A DNA stretch of 64,000 bases. Origin: Phycisphaeraceae bacterium. Its GTDB lineage: Bacteria > Planctomycetota > Phycisphaerae > Phycisphaerales > Phycisphaeraceae. The notes under the pieces were generated by a model. It saw only the letters and a program-made list of their open reading frames with translations, ran no database searches and was not told where the DNA came from. The stretch is taken from contig JAJDCU010000059.1 in assembly GCA_029260655.1 (NCBI GenBank), forward strand, positions 44,860 to 108,859. The letters run 5' to 3'. Below, piece by piece: positions 18,034 through 26,020 of the stretch (within the stretch, counting starts at the first letter, position 1; each line of letters opens with the position of its first letter). Made by a program: the position numbers and the translations under genes.

Positions 18034-19707
18034 ATGAGTGAAAAGAACGCCCAACAAAACGCCGTCCTCGAACTGTGGGAGCTACTTCTGCGGTACCGCT
18101 GGCGGTTTGTATTGCCTGCGTTCGCGGTGATGCTTGGCGTGCTGAGCATGAGCATGCTCCTGCCCCGCAAGTACAAGTCTGAGGCGATGTTCGAGCGTCG
18201 GACCGACATGGTCCTGACCGAGATGACCGCCAAAGGCGCGACGGGGAACTTCCAGGACCCACGTAGCTCGCTGGTCGAGGAGATCGCCGGACACCGCGCG
18301 GCCGATGAGTTGCTCAGGCAGATCCAGCCCCGGCTGCATGCCCGTGGCATGCTGACCACCGAGTTGGACCGGCAGGTCCTGCGCAGCAAGCTCGTGCGCA
18401 ACACGATCGTCCACTGGGACATCGCCAGCGGCGCACTGGACCGCGTCCGAATCGAGTTCGTCAGCTCCGACCCGGAGGTCGCCAAGCTGGTCGTCAACGG
18501 GCTGGTCGAGAACTACATCAAGCGGAGCCAGGACGCGATGGAGCATCGGCTCCTCGAGTCCGCCAATTTTTTCAGGCGGGAAGTTGACAGCAACCGCAAG
18601 GACATCGACAGCCTGGAAACCAAGCTCCTGGAGTTCGAGATCAACAACGGCGATCTGCTTCCCGAAAGTGCCAACGGCGTTCAGGAGCGCCTGGGGACCC
18701 GTGAGACCGAGCTTCAGGACATCATCGCCCAGCGCGACGCCGCCGAGGTCCGCGCCCAGAGCCTCAGTAAAGTCATCGCCCAGACCCCGGCGACCATCCC
18801 CGAAAAGATCACCGCCCCCAACCCCGAGCTGACCCGGCTGAACCACAAGCTGCGCGAACTCAACGATCAGATGACCCAGTACGCCGACGTGCTGAAGATG
18901 AAAGACAAGCACCCGGACATGATCACACTGCGCAGCCGGATCACCGAGCTTCGGACCGTGGTCGACCAGACCGACAAGACGATCGTCATGCAGGAGCGTC
19001 ACCAGGTCAACCCCAAGCTCGCCGAGTTGGAGTTGCAACTGACACGGACCCAGGCCGATCAGGAGGCGATGACACGCCAGATCGAGGTGGTCAACGGCCA
19101 GGTCAAGCAGATGGCGGCGAAAACCGACAGCATGTTCCCCGTCCGTAGCGACTACCGGAAGTTGACACGTGAGATCGCCCAGGCCCAGCGTCAGCTTTCG
19201 TTCTGGGAGGACAACCTTCGCCGGGTGGAGATGGCGCTCACCGCCGAGAGCGGCAACCGCGGGATCCAGCTCGACTTCGTCAAGCCCGGTGCGATCGCCG
19301 CCCGGCCCGTCTCGCCCAACGTGGCGCAGGTGCTGATGGCCACACTGGGGCTGGGTCTGCTGGCCGGGTCGCTGGGTGTGTTCTTCGCGCACCGTACCGA
19401 CGAGTCGTTCGTCTCCGGCAGCGAGCTGGCACAGACGTTTAACCTCCAACTGCTGGGATCGGTCAGTGAGCTGATCGGGCGTCAGCACCGGAAGATGCGC
19501 CGTATCCGAAACATGATCGTCTACCCCGCCAACGCTGCGCTGATGGCCGCCGCCTTGTTCGCGATGGCGACGACCTTGTACCTGGACCTGGAAAAGCCCG
19601 ACACCCTGGCGAGCATCAAGGCCAAGGCCTCCTGGGTCTTCCAGCTCCCCTCCGCCCAGGCATCAGAACCGACCGACCCCGAACTCCAACAGCAGCAGCC
19701 AGAGTAA
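18034..19707 (+). CDS. Wzz/GumC-type polysaccharide chain-length determinant
   Basis: This inner-membrane polysaccharide co-polymerase has an N-terminal membrane segment (about 28-46, FVLPAFAVMLGVLSMSMLLP). A long periplasmic coiled coil rich in Glu, Lys, Leu and Gln follows (about 170-420). The second membrane segment is preceded by the typical Pro-rich motif (KPGAIAARPVSPN). A third hydrophobic stretch lies at about 495-515, followed by a Pro-rich tail. It matches the PEP-CTERM-locus chain-length family in architecture. Its stop lies two bases before the ATPase start, so translation is probably coupled. Confidence 0.93.
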   Translation: MSEKNAQQNAVLELWELLLRYRWRFVLPAFAVMLGVLSMSMLLPRKYKSEAMFERRTDMVLTEMTAKGATGNFQDPRSSLVEEIAGHRAADELLRQIQPRLHARGMLTTELDRQVLRSKLVRNTIVHWDIASGALDRVRIEFVSSDPEVAKLVVNGLVENYIKRSQDAMEHRLLESANFFRREVDSNRKDIDSLETKLLEFEINNGDLLPESANGVQERLGTRETELQDIIAQRDAAEVRAQSLSKVIAQTPATIPEKITAPNPELTRLNHKLRELNDQMTQYADVLKMKDKHPDMITLRSRITELRTVVDQTDKTIVMQERHQVNPKLAELELQLTRTQADQEAMTRQIEVVNGQVKQMAAKTDSMFPVRSDYRKLTREIAQAQRQLSFWEDNLRRVEMALTAESGNRGIQLDFVKPGAIAARPVSPNVAQVLMATLGLGLLAGSLGVFFAHRTDESFVSGSELAQTFNLQLLGSVSELIGRQHRKMRRIRNMIVYPANAALMAAALFAMATTLYLDLEKPDTLASIKAKASWVFQLPSAQASEPTDPELQQQQPE

Positions 19708-19709
19708 AT

Positions 19710-20582
19710 ATGTACGACGCGTACTACAACTTCGCCACCCTGCCGTTCGAGAACACGCCCGACCCGCGTTTCTTCTACGCCAGCGAGCAGCACCGAGAGG
19801 CCCTGGCCGCCATCGAGTACACCATCCGTATGCGCAAGGGCATCGTCCTGGTCACCGGAAACATCGGATCGGGCAAGACCACCGTCGGCCGGACCATGCT
19901 CGGACGGTGCAGCAGCGATGCGACGATCGTTCAGCTTGTCCACGGGCACACGACGGGCACCGAGCTGATCGCTCACGTCTTGCGGGCGCTGGAGGTCAAG
20001 ACCCGGGGGAGCGACGATCACGCACGCCTGCTCGAACGGCTGGAGACCTACCTCCGTGAGCAGGCCGACTCCAGCAGGCCGGTCGTCCTGTTCATCGACG
20101 AGGCCCAGACACTGTCGATCGAGGCCCTTGAGGAGTTGCGCCTGATCAGCAACTTCGACACCAACACGACCAAGCTGCTTCAGCTGGTGCTGGTCGGCCA
20201 GCCGGAGCTTCGCGAACAGATCTCCTCGCCGCAGCTAAGCGCGCTGCGTCAGCGTATTGTGATGGCCAAGCAGCTTAGGCCCCTGGGCATCCAAGACACC
20301 GTGGGGTACATCGCCCACCGACTCAAGGCCGCCAGTAAAAACCCCAAGCAGGTCGGCGTCAGCTTCAGCGGAGACGCGATCGCGACGATGTACGACGCTA
20401 CGCAAGGCATCCCCAGGCTCATCAACGTCGTCTGTGACAACTGCCTGCTGCTTGGGTTTGTTAAGGAACAGAAACGGATCACCCCCGCCATGGTTCGTCA
20501 GGTCCTCGACGACATGGTTCCAAGTTTCGGGGACACGGAAGCGGTTCAACCGCAGGCGCCGAGACTCAGTCTCGCCGGTTAA
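19710..20582 (+). CDS. ExeA-like AAA ATPase of the XrtA/PEP-CTERM EPS locus
   Basis: This cytoplasmic ATPase resembles the secretion ATPase ExeA/GspA and the XrtA-associated ATPase. The N terminus (YYNFATLPFENTPDPRFFY) is diagnostic of that family. Walker A is GNIGSGKTT (about 50-57) and Walker B is VVLFIDEAQTL (about 125-135), followed by ELRLISNFDTNT and the sensor stretch LVLVGQPELR. The C-terminal AAA lid ends at about 270; the peptidoglycan-binding part of full ExeA is missing, as in the EPS-locus members. Start and the preceding stop are two bases apart. Confidence 0.92.
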   Translation: MYDAYYNFATLPFENTPDPRFFYASEQHREALAAIEYTIRMRKGIVLVTGNIGSGKTTVGRTMLGRCSSDATIVQLVHGHTTGTELIAHVLRALEVKTRGSDDHARLLERLETYLREQADSSRPVVLFIDEAQTLSIEALEELRLISNFDTNTTKLLQLVLVGQPELREQISSPQLSALRQRIVMAKQLRPLGIQDTVGYIAHRLKAASKNPKQVGVSFSGDAIATMYDATQGIPRLINVVCDNCLLLGFVKEQKRITPAMVRQVLDDMVPSFGDTEAVQPQAPRLSLAG

Positions 20583-20594
20583 GGGTAGACACGC

Positions 20595-21677
20595 ATGGGT
20601 TATGTTTTTGACGCACTAAACCGCGCGGACGACGAAGGCGACAACCAGCCCCAGCCACAAGGCCAGGGCCCGGTTGACCCCGCCCCTTCCGAGCCCAAGC
20701 AAGACGCCGACACGGCATCCACGGACACCCCGGCAGACCACGCCGAGCAACCCGCCGACGCCCAGGCTGCGTCTGATCCCCGCCTACCCCAGAGCACAAC
20801 CTCAGAGCACGACGACGATACACAGCCAGTCGACCGTAACTCGGCTCAGCCCTACCGCATCACCGAAGCGCCGAAGCCTGGCCCAGCCCAACCGATCGAG
20901 CCCGCGGCCCCAATCACCGCGCCGCCAACCGGGCCGAGGCTGCGGATCACCTCCGAGTGGATCGAACACCTGGACGATCGGCTGGTCGCGTTGACCGAGC
21001 CTTCATCTCAGTTGACCGAAGAGTACCGAGCAATCCGTACCACCTTGCTTGCTCGTTGGGAGCACCAACGGAACCTGGTGCACACCATCACCAGCGCCAC
21101 CCCGCAGGAAGGCAAGACGATCACCAGCCTGAACCTGGGGCTGACCTTCGCGGAATTGCGTAACCGAAAGACAGTCGTGGTCGAGGCGGACCTGCGCCTG
21201 CCGACGTTCAACAAGCTGCTTCACCTGGACGAGTCCAAGGGGATGGTCGGCTACCTCCGGGGCGAGGCCGAACTCGACGACGTGATCCAGGAGCTCGAGG
21301 GCAACGCCCTGCACATCATCACCGCCGGGAGCCGCGCCAGCAACGACGCGGTCCAACTGCTGAGCAACCAGCGGATGGCGAACCTGTTGCAGGTGCTGCG
21401 GACCCGGTACGACCACGTGATAATCGATACCCCCCCGGTGATCGAGTTGGCGGACGCGGGGATCCTAGGCGGCTTAAGCGACGAGGTGATGCTGATCGCA
21501 CGGATCAGCCGGACGCCCAAGCCGTTGATCGAGCAGGCGCTGCGGGCGCTCAAGAGCTACAACGCCCCGGTCGCCGGGGTGATCGCCACCGACCAGAAGC
21601 GGTCCAAGAACCGCTACCACTACTACCGATACGGCTACCGATACCGATACCGATACTACGCCAAACGTGCGGCGTAA
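20595..21677 (+). CDS. BY-kinase (CpsD/Wzc C-terminal-type tyrosine autokinase)
   Basis: This cytoplasmic tyrosine kinase is expected to regulate EPS polymerisation with the chain-length protein. Residues 1-115 are a Pro/Ala/Gln-rich, probably disordered region. The kinase domain begins at SSQLTEEYRAIRT. Walker A is SATPQEGKT (about 168-176), Walker A' is VVVEADLRLP with Glu in place of the usual first Asp, and Walker B is HVIIDTPPV. The C-terminal tail holds nine Tyr within about 16 residues (the autophosphorylation cluster), encoded by near-perfect TACCGA repeats. Separate kinase and transmembrane activator is the Firmicutes-type split arrangement. Confidence 0.92.
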   Translation: MGYVFDALNRADDEGDNQPQPQGQGPVDPAPSEPKQDADTASTDTPADHAEQPADAQAASDPRLPQSTTSEHDDDTQPVDRNSAQPYRITEAPKPGPAQPIEPAAPITAPPTGPRLRITSEWIEHLDDRLVALTEPSSQLTEEYRAIRTTLLARWEHQRNLVHTITSATPQEGKTITSLNLGLTFAELRNRKTVVVEADLRLPTFNKLLHLDESKGMVGYLRGEAELDDVIQELEGNALHIITAGSRASNDAVQLLSNQRMANLLQVLRTRYDHVIIDTPPVIELADAGILGGLSDEVMLIARISRTPKPLIEQALRALKSYNAPVAGVIATDQKRSKNRYHYYRYGYRYRYRYYAKRAA

Positions 21678-21881
21678 CCCAGGAGACCTTCGGGCAAACC
21701 ATGTAAGGATGGACAGATGAAGATGCGCACAGGCCAACCAGGACCCAGATGCGCGGCAACGGGGCGGAGTGGGTGAGAGAGAATGGCCGGGGTGCTGTCG
21801 GCGTCCAGGGGCGTCGGCGGGAACAGGACGATCCACATGGGGCGGGGGGGAGAAAGCAAGCGGTTGATCGGCGGAAACAAG

Positions 21882-22574
21882 ATGATGCGTCTAAACAAAC
21901 CCAATAGTCAGCCAACACTTCTGATGCTCAGCGACAGCTTCCCGGACCCCGACGGCGGGGAACGGGCTGCCCGGGCGTGGTGGCTGCTGTGCAGCGCCTC
22001 GACGACGCACAGGGTTTACCTGGCGGCCATCGCCAGCCGGGCGGTCAACCTGGCCTGTTGGCGGCTGGTCTCGGACCTGACGCAGCGGGTACACATCGAG
22101 TCCAAGCGGTCTCGGTTGAACATGCAGACACCGATCAACGGTGAGGCCCGGATCTGGACCCAACAGCGCCGGTTCGACATGCTCTTGTCCACCACGCCGA
22201 CGATCTGGCCGAGCTCCGACCTGGTCCAGGCCGATCAAAGGGTCTGTGACCTTGGCACGGGTCTGGACACGGCAGGTGGCCATCGCGCCGATCCACTTCG
22301 GCTTCTGGGGCGGCTCATGCGGTCACGGGGGCGCCGCGGCGCTGGGGGCACACGGCCGACACGATCCCTCGAGGCCTGCGACGCCTTGCTGATCGATTCA
22401 CACACCATGCCACCGCTGATGAACGCCGGCACAGCGCCGATGACCGTGGTCGCCAACCACACTCACCTCAACGACTGGGCGGGCTTTGTCCAAAGCCTGA
22501 ACCCGCGTATCAGCAACGCCCCGAGCGTGACCGTGATCCCCGTGCAGCCCCTGCCCGTCCGCAAGGCCGCCTGA
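21882..22574 (+). CDS. Short glycosyltransferase-like protein of the EPS locus (possibly truncated)
   Basis: The N-terminal part (LLMLSDSFPDPDGGERAARA, then WWLLCSASTTHRVYLAAI) resembles the first Rossmann strand and helix of the PEP-CTERM-locus sugar transferases (TIGR03087-like), which start with a Pro/Asp-Gly-Gly loop followed by R..L..A..H.V.L. The rest is poorly conserved to my eye and the protein is about 230 residues against about 400 for the family, so the C-terminal nucleotide-sugar domain appears absent. It may be a remnant or a divergent protein. Starts at 21882, 21885 or 21783 are possible and none has a strong ribosome binding site. Gene position after the BY-kinase fits an EPS gene. 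Confidence 0.5.
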   Translation: MMRLNKPNSQPTLLMLSDSFPDPDGGERAARAWWLLCSASTTHRVYLAAIASRAVNLACWRLVSDLTQRVHIESKRSRLNMQTPINGEARIWTQQRRFDMLLSTTPTIWPSSDLVQADQRVCDLGTGLDTAGGHRADPLRLLGRLMRSRGRRGAGGTRPTRSLEACDALLIDSHTMPPLMNAGTAPMTVVANHTHLNDWAGFVQSLNPRISNAPSVTVIPVQPLPVRKAA

Positions 22575-22629
22575 CTGTCCAGGGCTTATTGTCATTGCAT
22601 GCTCAGTAGGTCGGGCCTACTATCGAGGG

Positions 22630-23289
22630 ATGCCTTCACAGCCGATTTTCCGTTCGTCCCGGGCACAGTCCGTGGCCGTCGCCGCGGCGACCGGGCTGAT
22701 CTTGCTGTGCGCCGCGGGGCTGGCTTACCTCCAGGCCGGCGACGGGACGGGAAATCAGCGTGACCGCTCCGGTCAGGCGAGGCGCTCACCTGCCGAGCAC
22801 ACAGGACATCCTACGCCCGGGTCGTTGTCGCTTGACCTGCCTAAGGACTGGAATCAACAAGAAGACATCCCCGACACGGTCGCACTCACCGACCCTGATC
22901 GACCGTCAAGGCACCTCCTGATCACCACACTGCGGATCGCCCAACGGACCTCTCCCAAGCAACTGCTACAGCAATTCATCGCGGGCAAGCTCGGGCCACG
23001 GCCCCCCCGGGGGCTGAGCCAGGCAGCGCCCGCTATCGAGTTTTCCATCGTCGACCACGGCCTGTCCGGAGCCGAGTTCATCGGGGTCAGCGATGCATCG
23101 GAAGAGCCGACCAGCCCGCAACCTCCCATGCAGCACCTGATCGCCTGCATCACCGCGGACGGAACGTACTATTGGCTGATCTATCTGAGGGACACATTGG
23201 ATGCCGCAGACGACCCCAGGCAAACCCTCCAGGCCAACGCCGCACTGCTGCGTACGATCTATCAATCGGCACGTCACAAGCCCGGATAA
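22630..23289 (+). CDS. Membrane-anchored protein of unknown function
   Basis: This 219-residue protein has an N-terminal hydrophobic segment (about 15-35, VAVAAATGLILLCAAGLAYL) that acts as a signal anchor, then a Ser/Pro/His-rich linker and a globular part. The globular region starts with LSLDLPKDWNQQEDI and continues with alternating strands, a pattern seen in PsbP/DcrB-like small domains; this resemblance is inferred only. Position within the EPS run suggests an envelope role. GAGGG lies directly before the ATG. The following gene begins 25 bp later and encodes a protein with a similar first domain layout. Confidence 0.7.
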   Translation: MPSQPIFRSSRAQSVAVAAATGLILLCAAGLAYLQAGDGTGNQRDRSGQARRSPAEHTGHPTPGSLSLDLPKDWNQQEDIPDTVALTDPDRPSRHLLITTLRIAQRTSPKQLLQQFIAGKLGPRPPRGLSQAAPAIEFSIVDHGLSGAEFIGVSDASEEPTSPQPPMQHLIACITADGTYYWLIYLRDTLDAADDPRQTLQANAALLRTIYQSARHKPG

Positions 23290-23314
23290 GTTGCCGACCA
23301 GGAAAGGAATGAAC

Positions 23315-24622
23315 ATGACCGCCGGACGAATGTGTCTGACCTGTGTCCTGAGCATGCTGACGTTGGGGCTGGCTTGTGTATCCGCGTCCGGTCAGGCCCA
23401 ATCGGCTACGGACCAAGCGGCGCGGTGGAGCGAGCAGGCCCATGGGATGTCGCTAACACCCCCGCCGGGCGCCGCGGAGGGTGAGTCGGTCGGCGACGGT
23501 GCGTTGGTCAGGTTCTTGATTCAGGACTCGGCCAAGATCAGCGTCTTTATACGCCGGACCACCACGCCGTTGAATCTGAAAGCGGTCAAGGACAAGGCCC
23601 TGCGCGAGTTCTCGTTCGCCTACCCTTCGGCCGTCGCGATGGCGCAGGACACGCAGCCGATCAGCCCCGCAGGCCGACAGGGTATCGGGCTGTACATGCT
23701 CGCCCCGGACGACCAAAGCGGCGACTGGGTCTTCGCCCAGGTGTTCATGTTGATCGACCAGACAACCTTGGCAATCTTCCAGCTCGAGTGCGGCGCCGAC
23801 AGCTTTGACTCGTCCCAGTCGGCGTTTGCCGACATGATCGACAGTGTCGACTTGGCCGACCCCGCGGAGCTGGACCGTGTGCGCAGCAAGCGCCTGACGG
23901 CCGGGCAGGCCTGGCTGGACAGCCTCACCACGGAGCAGATCAAACAAGCGGCCGTCCCCGAGCGATGGATGCGGATTTTGCGGGACGGCAAGGATATCGG
24001 CTACCTGCGTGTGCGACAGACCGATGAAGCCGAGCACGTCCCGCCGGGCATCGGGGTAAGCGTGCGCTCACGGATCATCGACGGCAACAACACCTACGAC
24101 ACCGAGGGCACGTTTTTTGAGGCCGACGACCGGTCGGTCGAGTTCTGGACGATCACGACCACCCTCCGCAGCGAACAGACCGGCGTGCGTGACCCCGACG
24201 CCCCGTCGCTGCCTAACACGCAGAGCTGGCGTCAGACCGGGCTGCGCGACGGCGATCGGATCGAGGTCTCGCAGGAAAGCCCAGGGAGCATCAAAAAACT
24301 TCCCTGGACCAAGCCGCCAACCGCGTATCTTTCACAGGTCGACCTGTTCGCGTTGCCCGCACTGTTGCCGCGCGACCAGCCGGCCGTGCTCGCGTTCTAC
24401 GCCTTTAACCGAAACGCCCACAAGCTGTCGCTGCGAACCTTGAGAATCGAACCGATGCCCGAAGGCGGCTACCACGTCTTCGACCGGCCGACCCCCGACA
24501 GCGCCGAGCAGGTCGCCACCTATGATCGCTACGGCAAGCTCCTTGAGTGCGTCATGCCCGACGGCCAGACCTTCATCGCCACCACCCCACGAGAAATCCG
24601 CCGGCTATGGGGCGTGCTGTAG
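23315..24622 (+). CDS. Exported protein of unknown function
   Basis: This protein has about 435 residues and a signal peptide (MCLTCVLSMLTLGLACVSASGQA). The first half (WSEQAHGMSLTPPPGAAEGE and following) has the same layout as the preceding gene's product: strand, proline-rich turn, then a prediction of mixed alpha/beta. The second half (about 215-435) is beta-rich and reads like a separate domain (WMRILRDGKDIGYLRVRQTD). Several Trp and Arg residues lie in that half, but no catalytic motif is evident. AGGAAAGGA at 23300 favours the ATG at 23315 over that at 23309. It closes the EPS-locus run. Confidence 0.75.
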   Translation: MTAGRMCLTCVLSMLTLGLACVSASGQAQSATDQAARWSEQAHGMSLTPPPGAAEGESVGDGALVRFLIQDSAKISVFIRRTTTPLNLKAVKDKALREFSFAYPSAVAMAQDTQPISPAGRQGIGLYMLAPDDQSGDWVFAQVFMLIDQTTLAIFQLECGADSFDSSQSAFADMIDSVDLADPAELDRVRSKRLTAGQAWLDSLTTEQIKQAAVPERWMRILRDGKDIGYLRVRQTDEAEHVPPGIGVSVRSRIIDGNNTYDTEGTFFEADDRSVEFWTITTTLRSEQTGVRDPDAPSLPNTQSWRQTGLRDGDRIEVSQESPGSIKKLPWTKPPTAYLSQVDLFALPALLPRDQPAVLAFYAFNRNAHKLSLRTLRIEPMPEGGYHVFDRPTPDSAEQVATYDRYGKLLECVMPDGQTFIATTPREIRRLWGVL

Positions 24623-24812
24623 CGGCCTCCCATCAGACCCGTTAAGCCACGAGTGTTTCTAAATCGAAAGCGTTACCCGGACGACCCAGTTACGATCCAA
24701 CACCCCGCCCCACCCCCGTTGACCACCCTCAACCCCACGCGCACAATCCCACGCATGCGGTTTAGCGATGTATGATTGTGGGGTAAATGGATTATTCAGG
24801 AGGCAGATCGAC

Positions 24813-25832
24813 TTGGACATCACCCTCGAACTCCCCGAAGGCGATCCGTGTGTCGGCGTGACCGGGCCGGCGGAACGGAATCTTAAGATCATCCGTGAGA
24901 CGCTGGGCGTGAACATCACCGCGCGCAACGGGGCGCTGCGGATCAGCGGGGAGGACAGCGCGGTCGGGCAGGCGGCGCATATTCTTGAAAAACTGACGGA
25001 CGCGGCGCAGCGTGACGAACCGATGGGCCGGCAACAACTAGTCGAGGTGATCGCCTCGGTGGGCAGTCTCCCCAACGCCGGCGCAGCGGTCACAGCCGGT
25101 CACCGGGCAGGTCCCACGCCGATGAACGCCGCGGCGGGGATGGACGTGTACCTGCCGGACAAGCGGGTCAAGGCGCTCACCGACGGCCAGCGTACGTACC
25201 TTAGCGCGATCTTCGAGAACGACCTGACGTTCTGCTCGGGGCCGGCGGGGACGGGCAAGACCTATCTCGCGGTGGCGGCGGCCGTGGCGATGCTCAAACG
25301 CGGGCAGGTGCGCAAGCTGGTGCTGGTCCGGCCGGCGGTCGAGGCGGGGGAAAAACTGGGCTTCCTGCCCGGCGACCTGCAGGACAAGGTCAACCCGTAC
25401 CTCCGGCCGCTGCTAGATGCCCTGCACGACATGATGGCGTTCGACCAGATCCAGCGTTTCATGGCCTGCGACCTGATCGAGATCGTGCCGTTGGCTTTCA
25501 TGCGAGGGCGAACCCTAAACGATGCGCTGATCATATTGGACGAGGCCCAGAACACGACCAAGGGTCAGATGCTGATGTTCCTGACCCGGCTTGGGATGGG
25601 CGGGAAGATGATCGTGACCGGGGACACCTCCCAGATCGACCTGGACGACCCGCGTGAGTCGGGCCTGATCGACGCGGTCAGCCGGCTTAGGCGTGTCCGG
25701 GGCGTGGGCATGGTGACGCTGGACGGGGCCGATATCGTCCGCCACAGCCTGGTACAGCGGATCGTCGAGGCCTACGGATCGCAAGGCTCGGGCAAAGATC
25801 AGCCCCCGTCCCCCGGAGGCGGGCTTGTCTGA
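24813..25832 (+). CDS. phoH: PhoH family protein
   Basis: PhoH-like proteins are P-loop ATPases of the SF1 helicase class, linked to RNA metabolism and usually next to ybeY. The N-terminal KH-like part (about 1-90) is followed by the ATPase with Walker A GPAGTGKTYLA (about 143-152), a second conserved block (VRPAVEAGEKLGFLPGDLQ), AFMRGRTLNDALIILDEAQN (Walker B about 240-248) and MIVTGDTSQID. These are exact family motifs. The start is a TTG at 24813, preceded at nine bases by AGGAGG; an in-frame ATG lies at 24768. The gene is followed 188 bp later by the PgpH-like gene. Confidence 0.95.
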   Translation: MDITLELPEGDPCVGVTGPAERNLKIIRETLGVNITARNGALRISGEDSAVGQAAHILEKLTDAAQRDEPMGRQQLVEVIASVGSLPNAGAAVTAGHRAGPTPMNAAAGMDVYLPDKRVKALTDGQRTYLSAIFENDLTFCSGPAGTGKTYLAVAAAVAMLKRGQVRKLVLVRPAVEAGEKLGFLPGDLQDKVNPYLRPLLDALHDMMAFDQIQRFMACDLIEIVPLAFMRGRTLNDALIILDEAQNTTKGQMLMFLTRLGMGGKMIVTGDTSQIDLDDPRESGLIDAVSRLRRVRGVGMVTLDGADIVRHSLVQRIVEAYGSQGSGKDQPPSPGGGLV

Positions 25833-26020
25833 TAAAATCATGCCCGGCCGGCAAGACGCAGGCCCTGGGTAACCGCTCGCCCACCCCGATAACACAGGAA
25901 GGGAGCGGCCTACGCGACTGGTCGATATGACTCTTTATGAACGTGCAACGATGTGGGCGCCCATTTCGAGGCCCCGGCGCGCGTGACGCCCCACGAAGTA
26001 ACCCCCCTTAGCGAACCGGT

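Noticed and set aside
18082..19488. Open frame of 468 codons opposite the chain-length gene
   Set aside because: It mirrors coiled-coil codons and has no domains.
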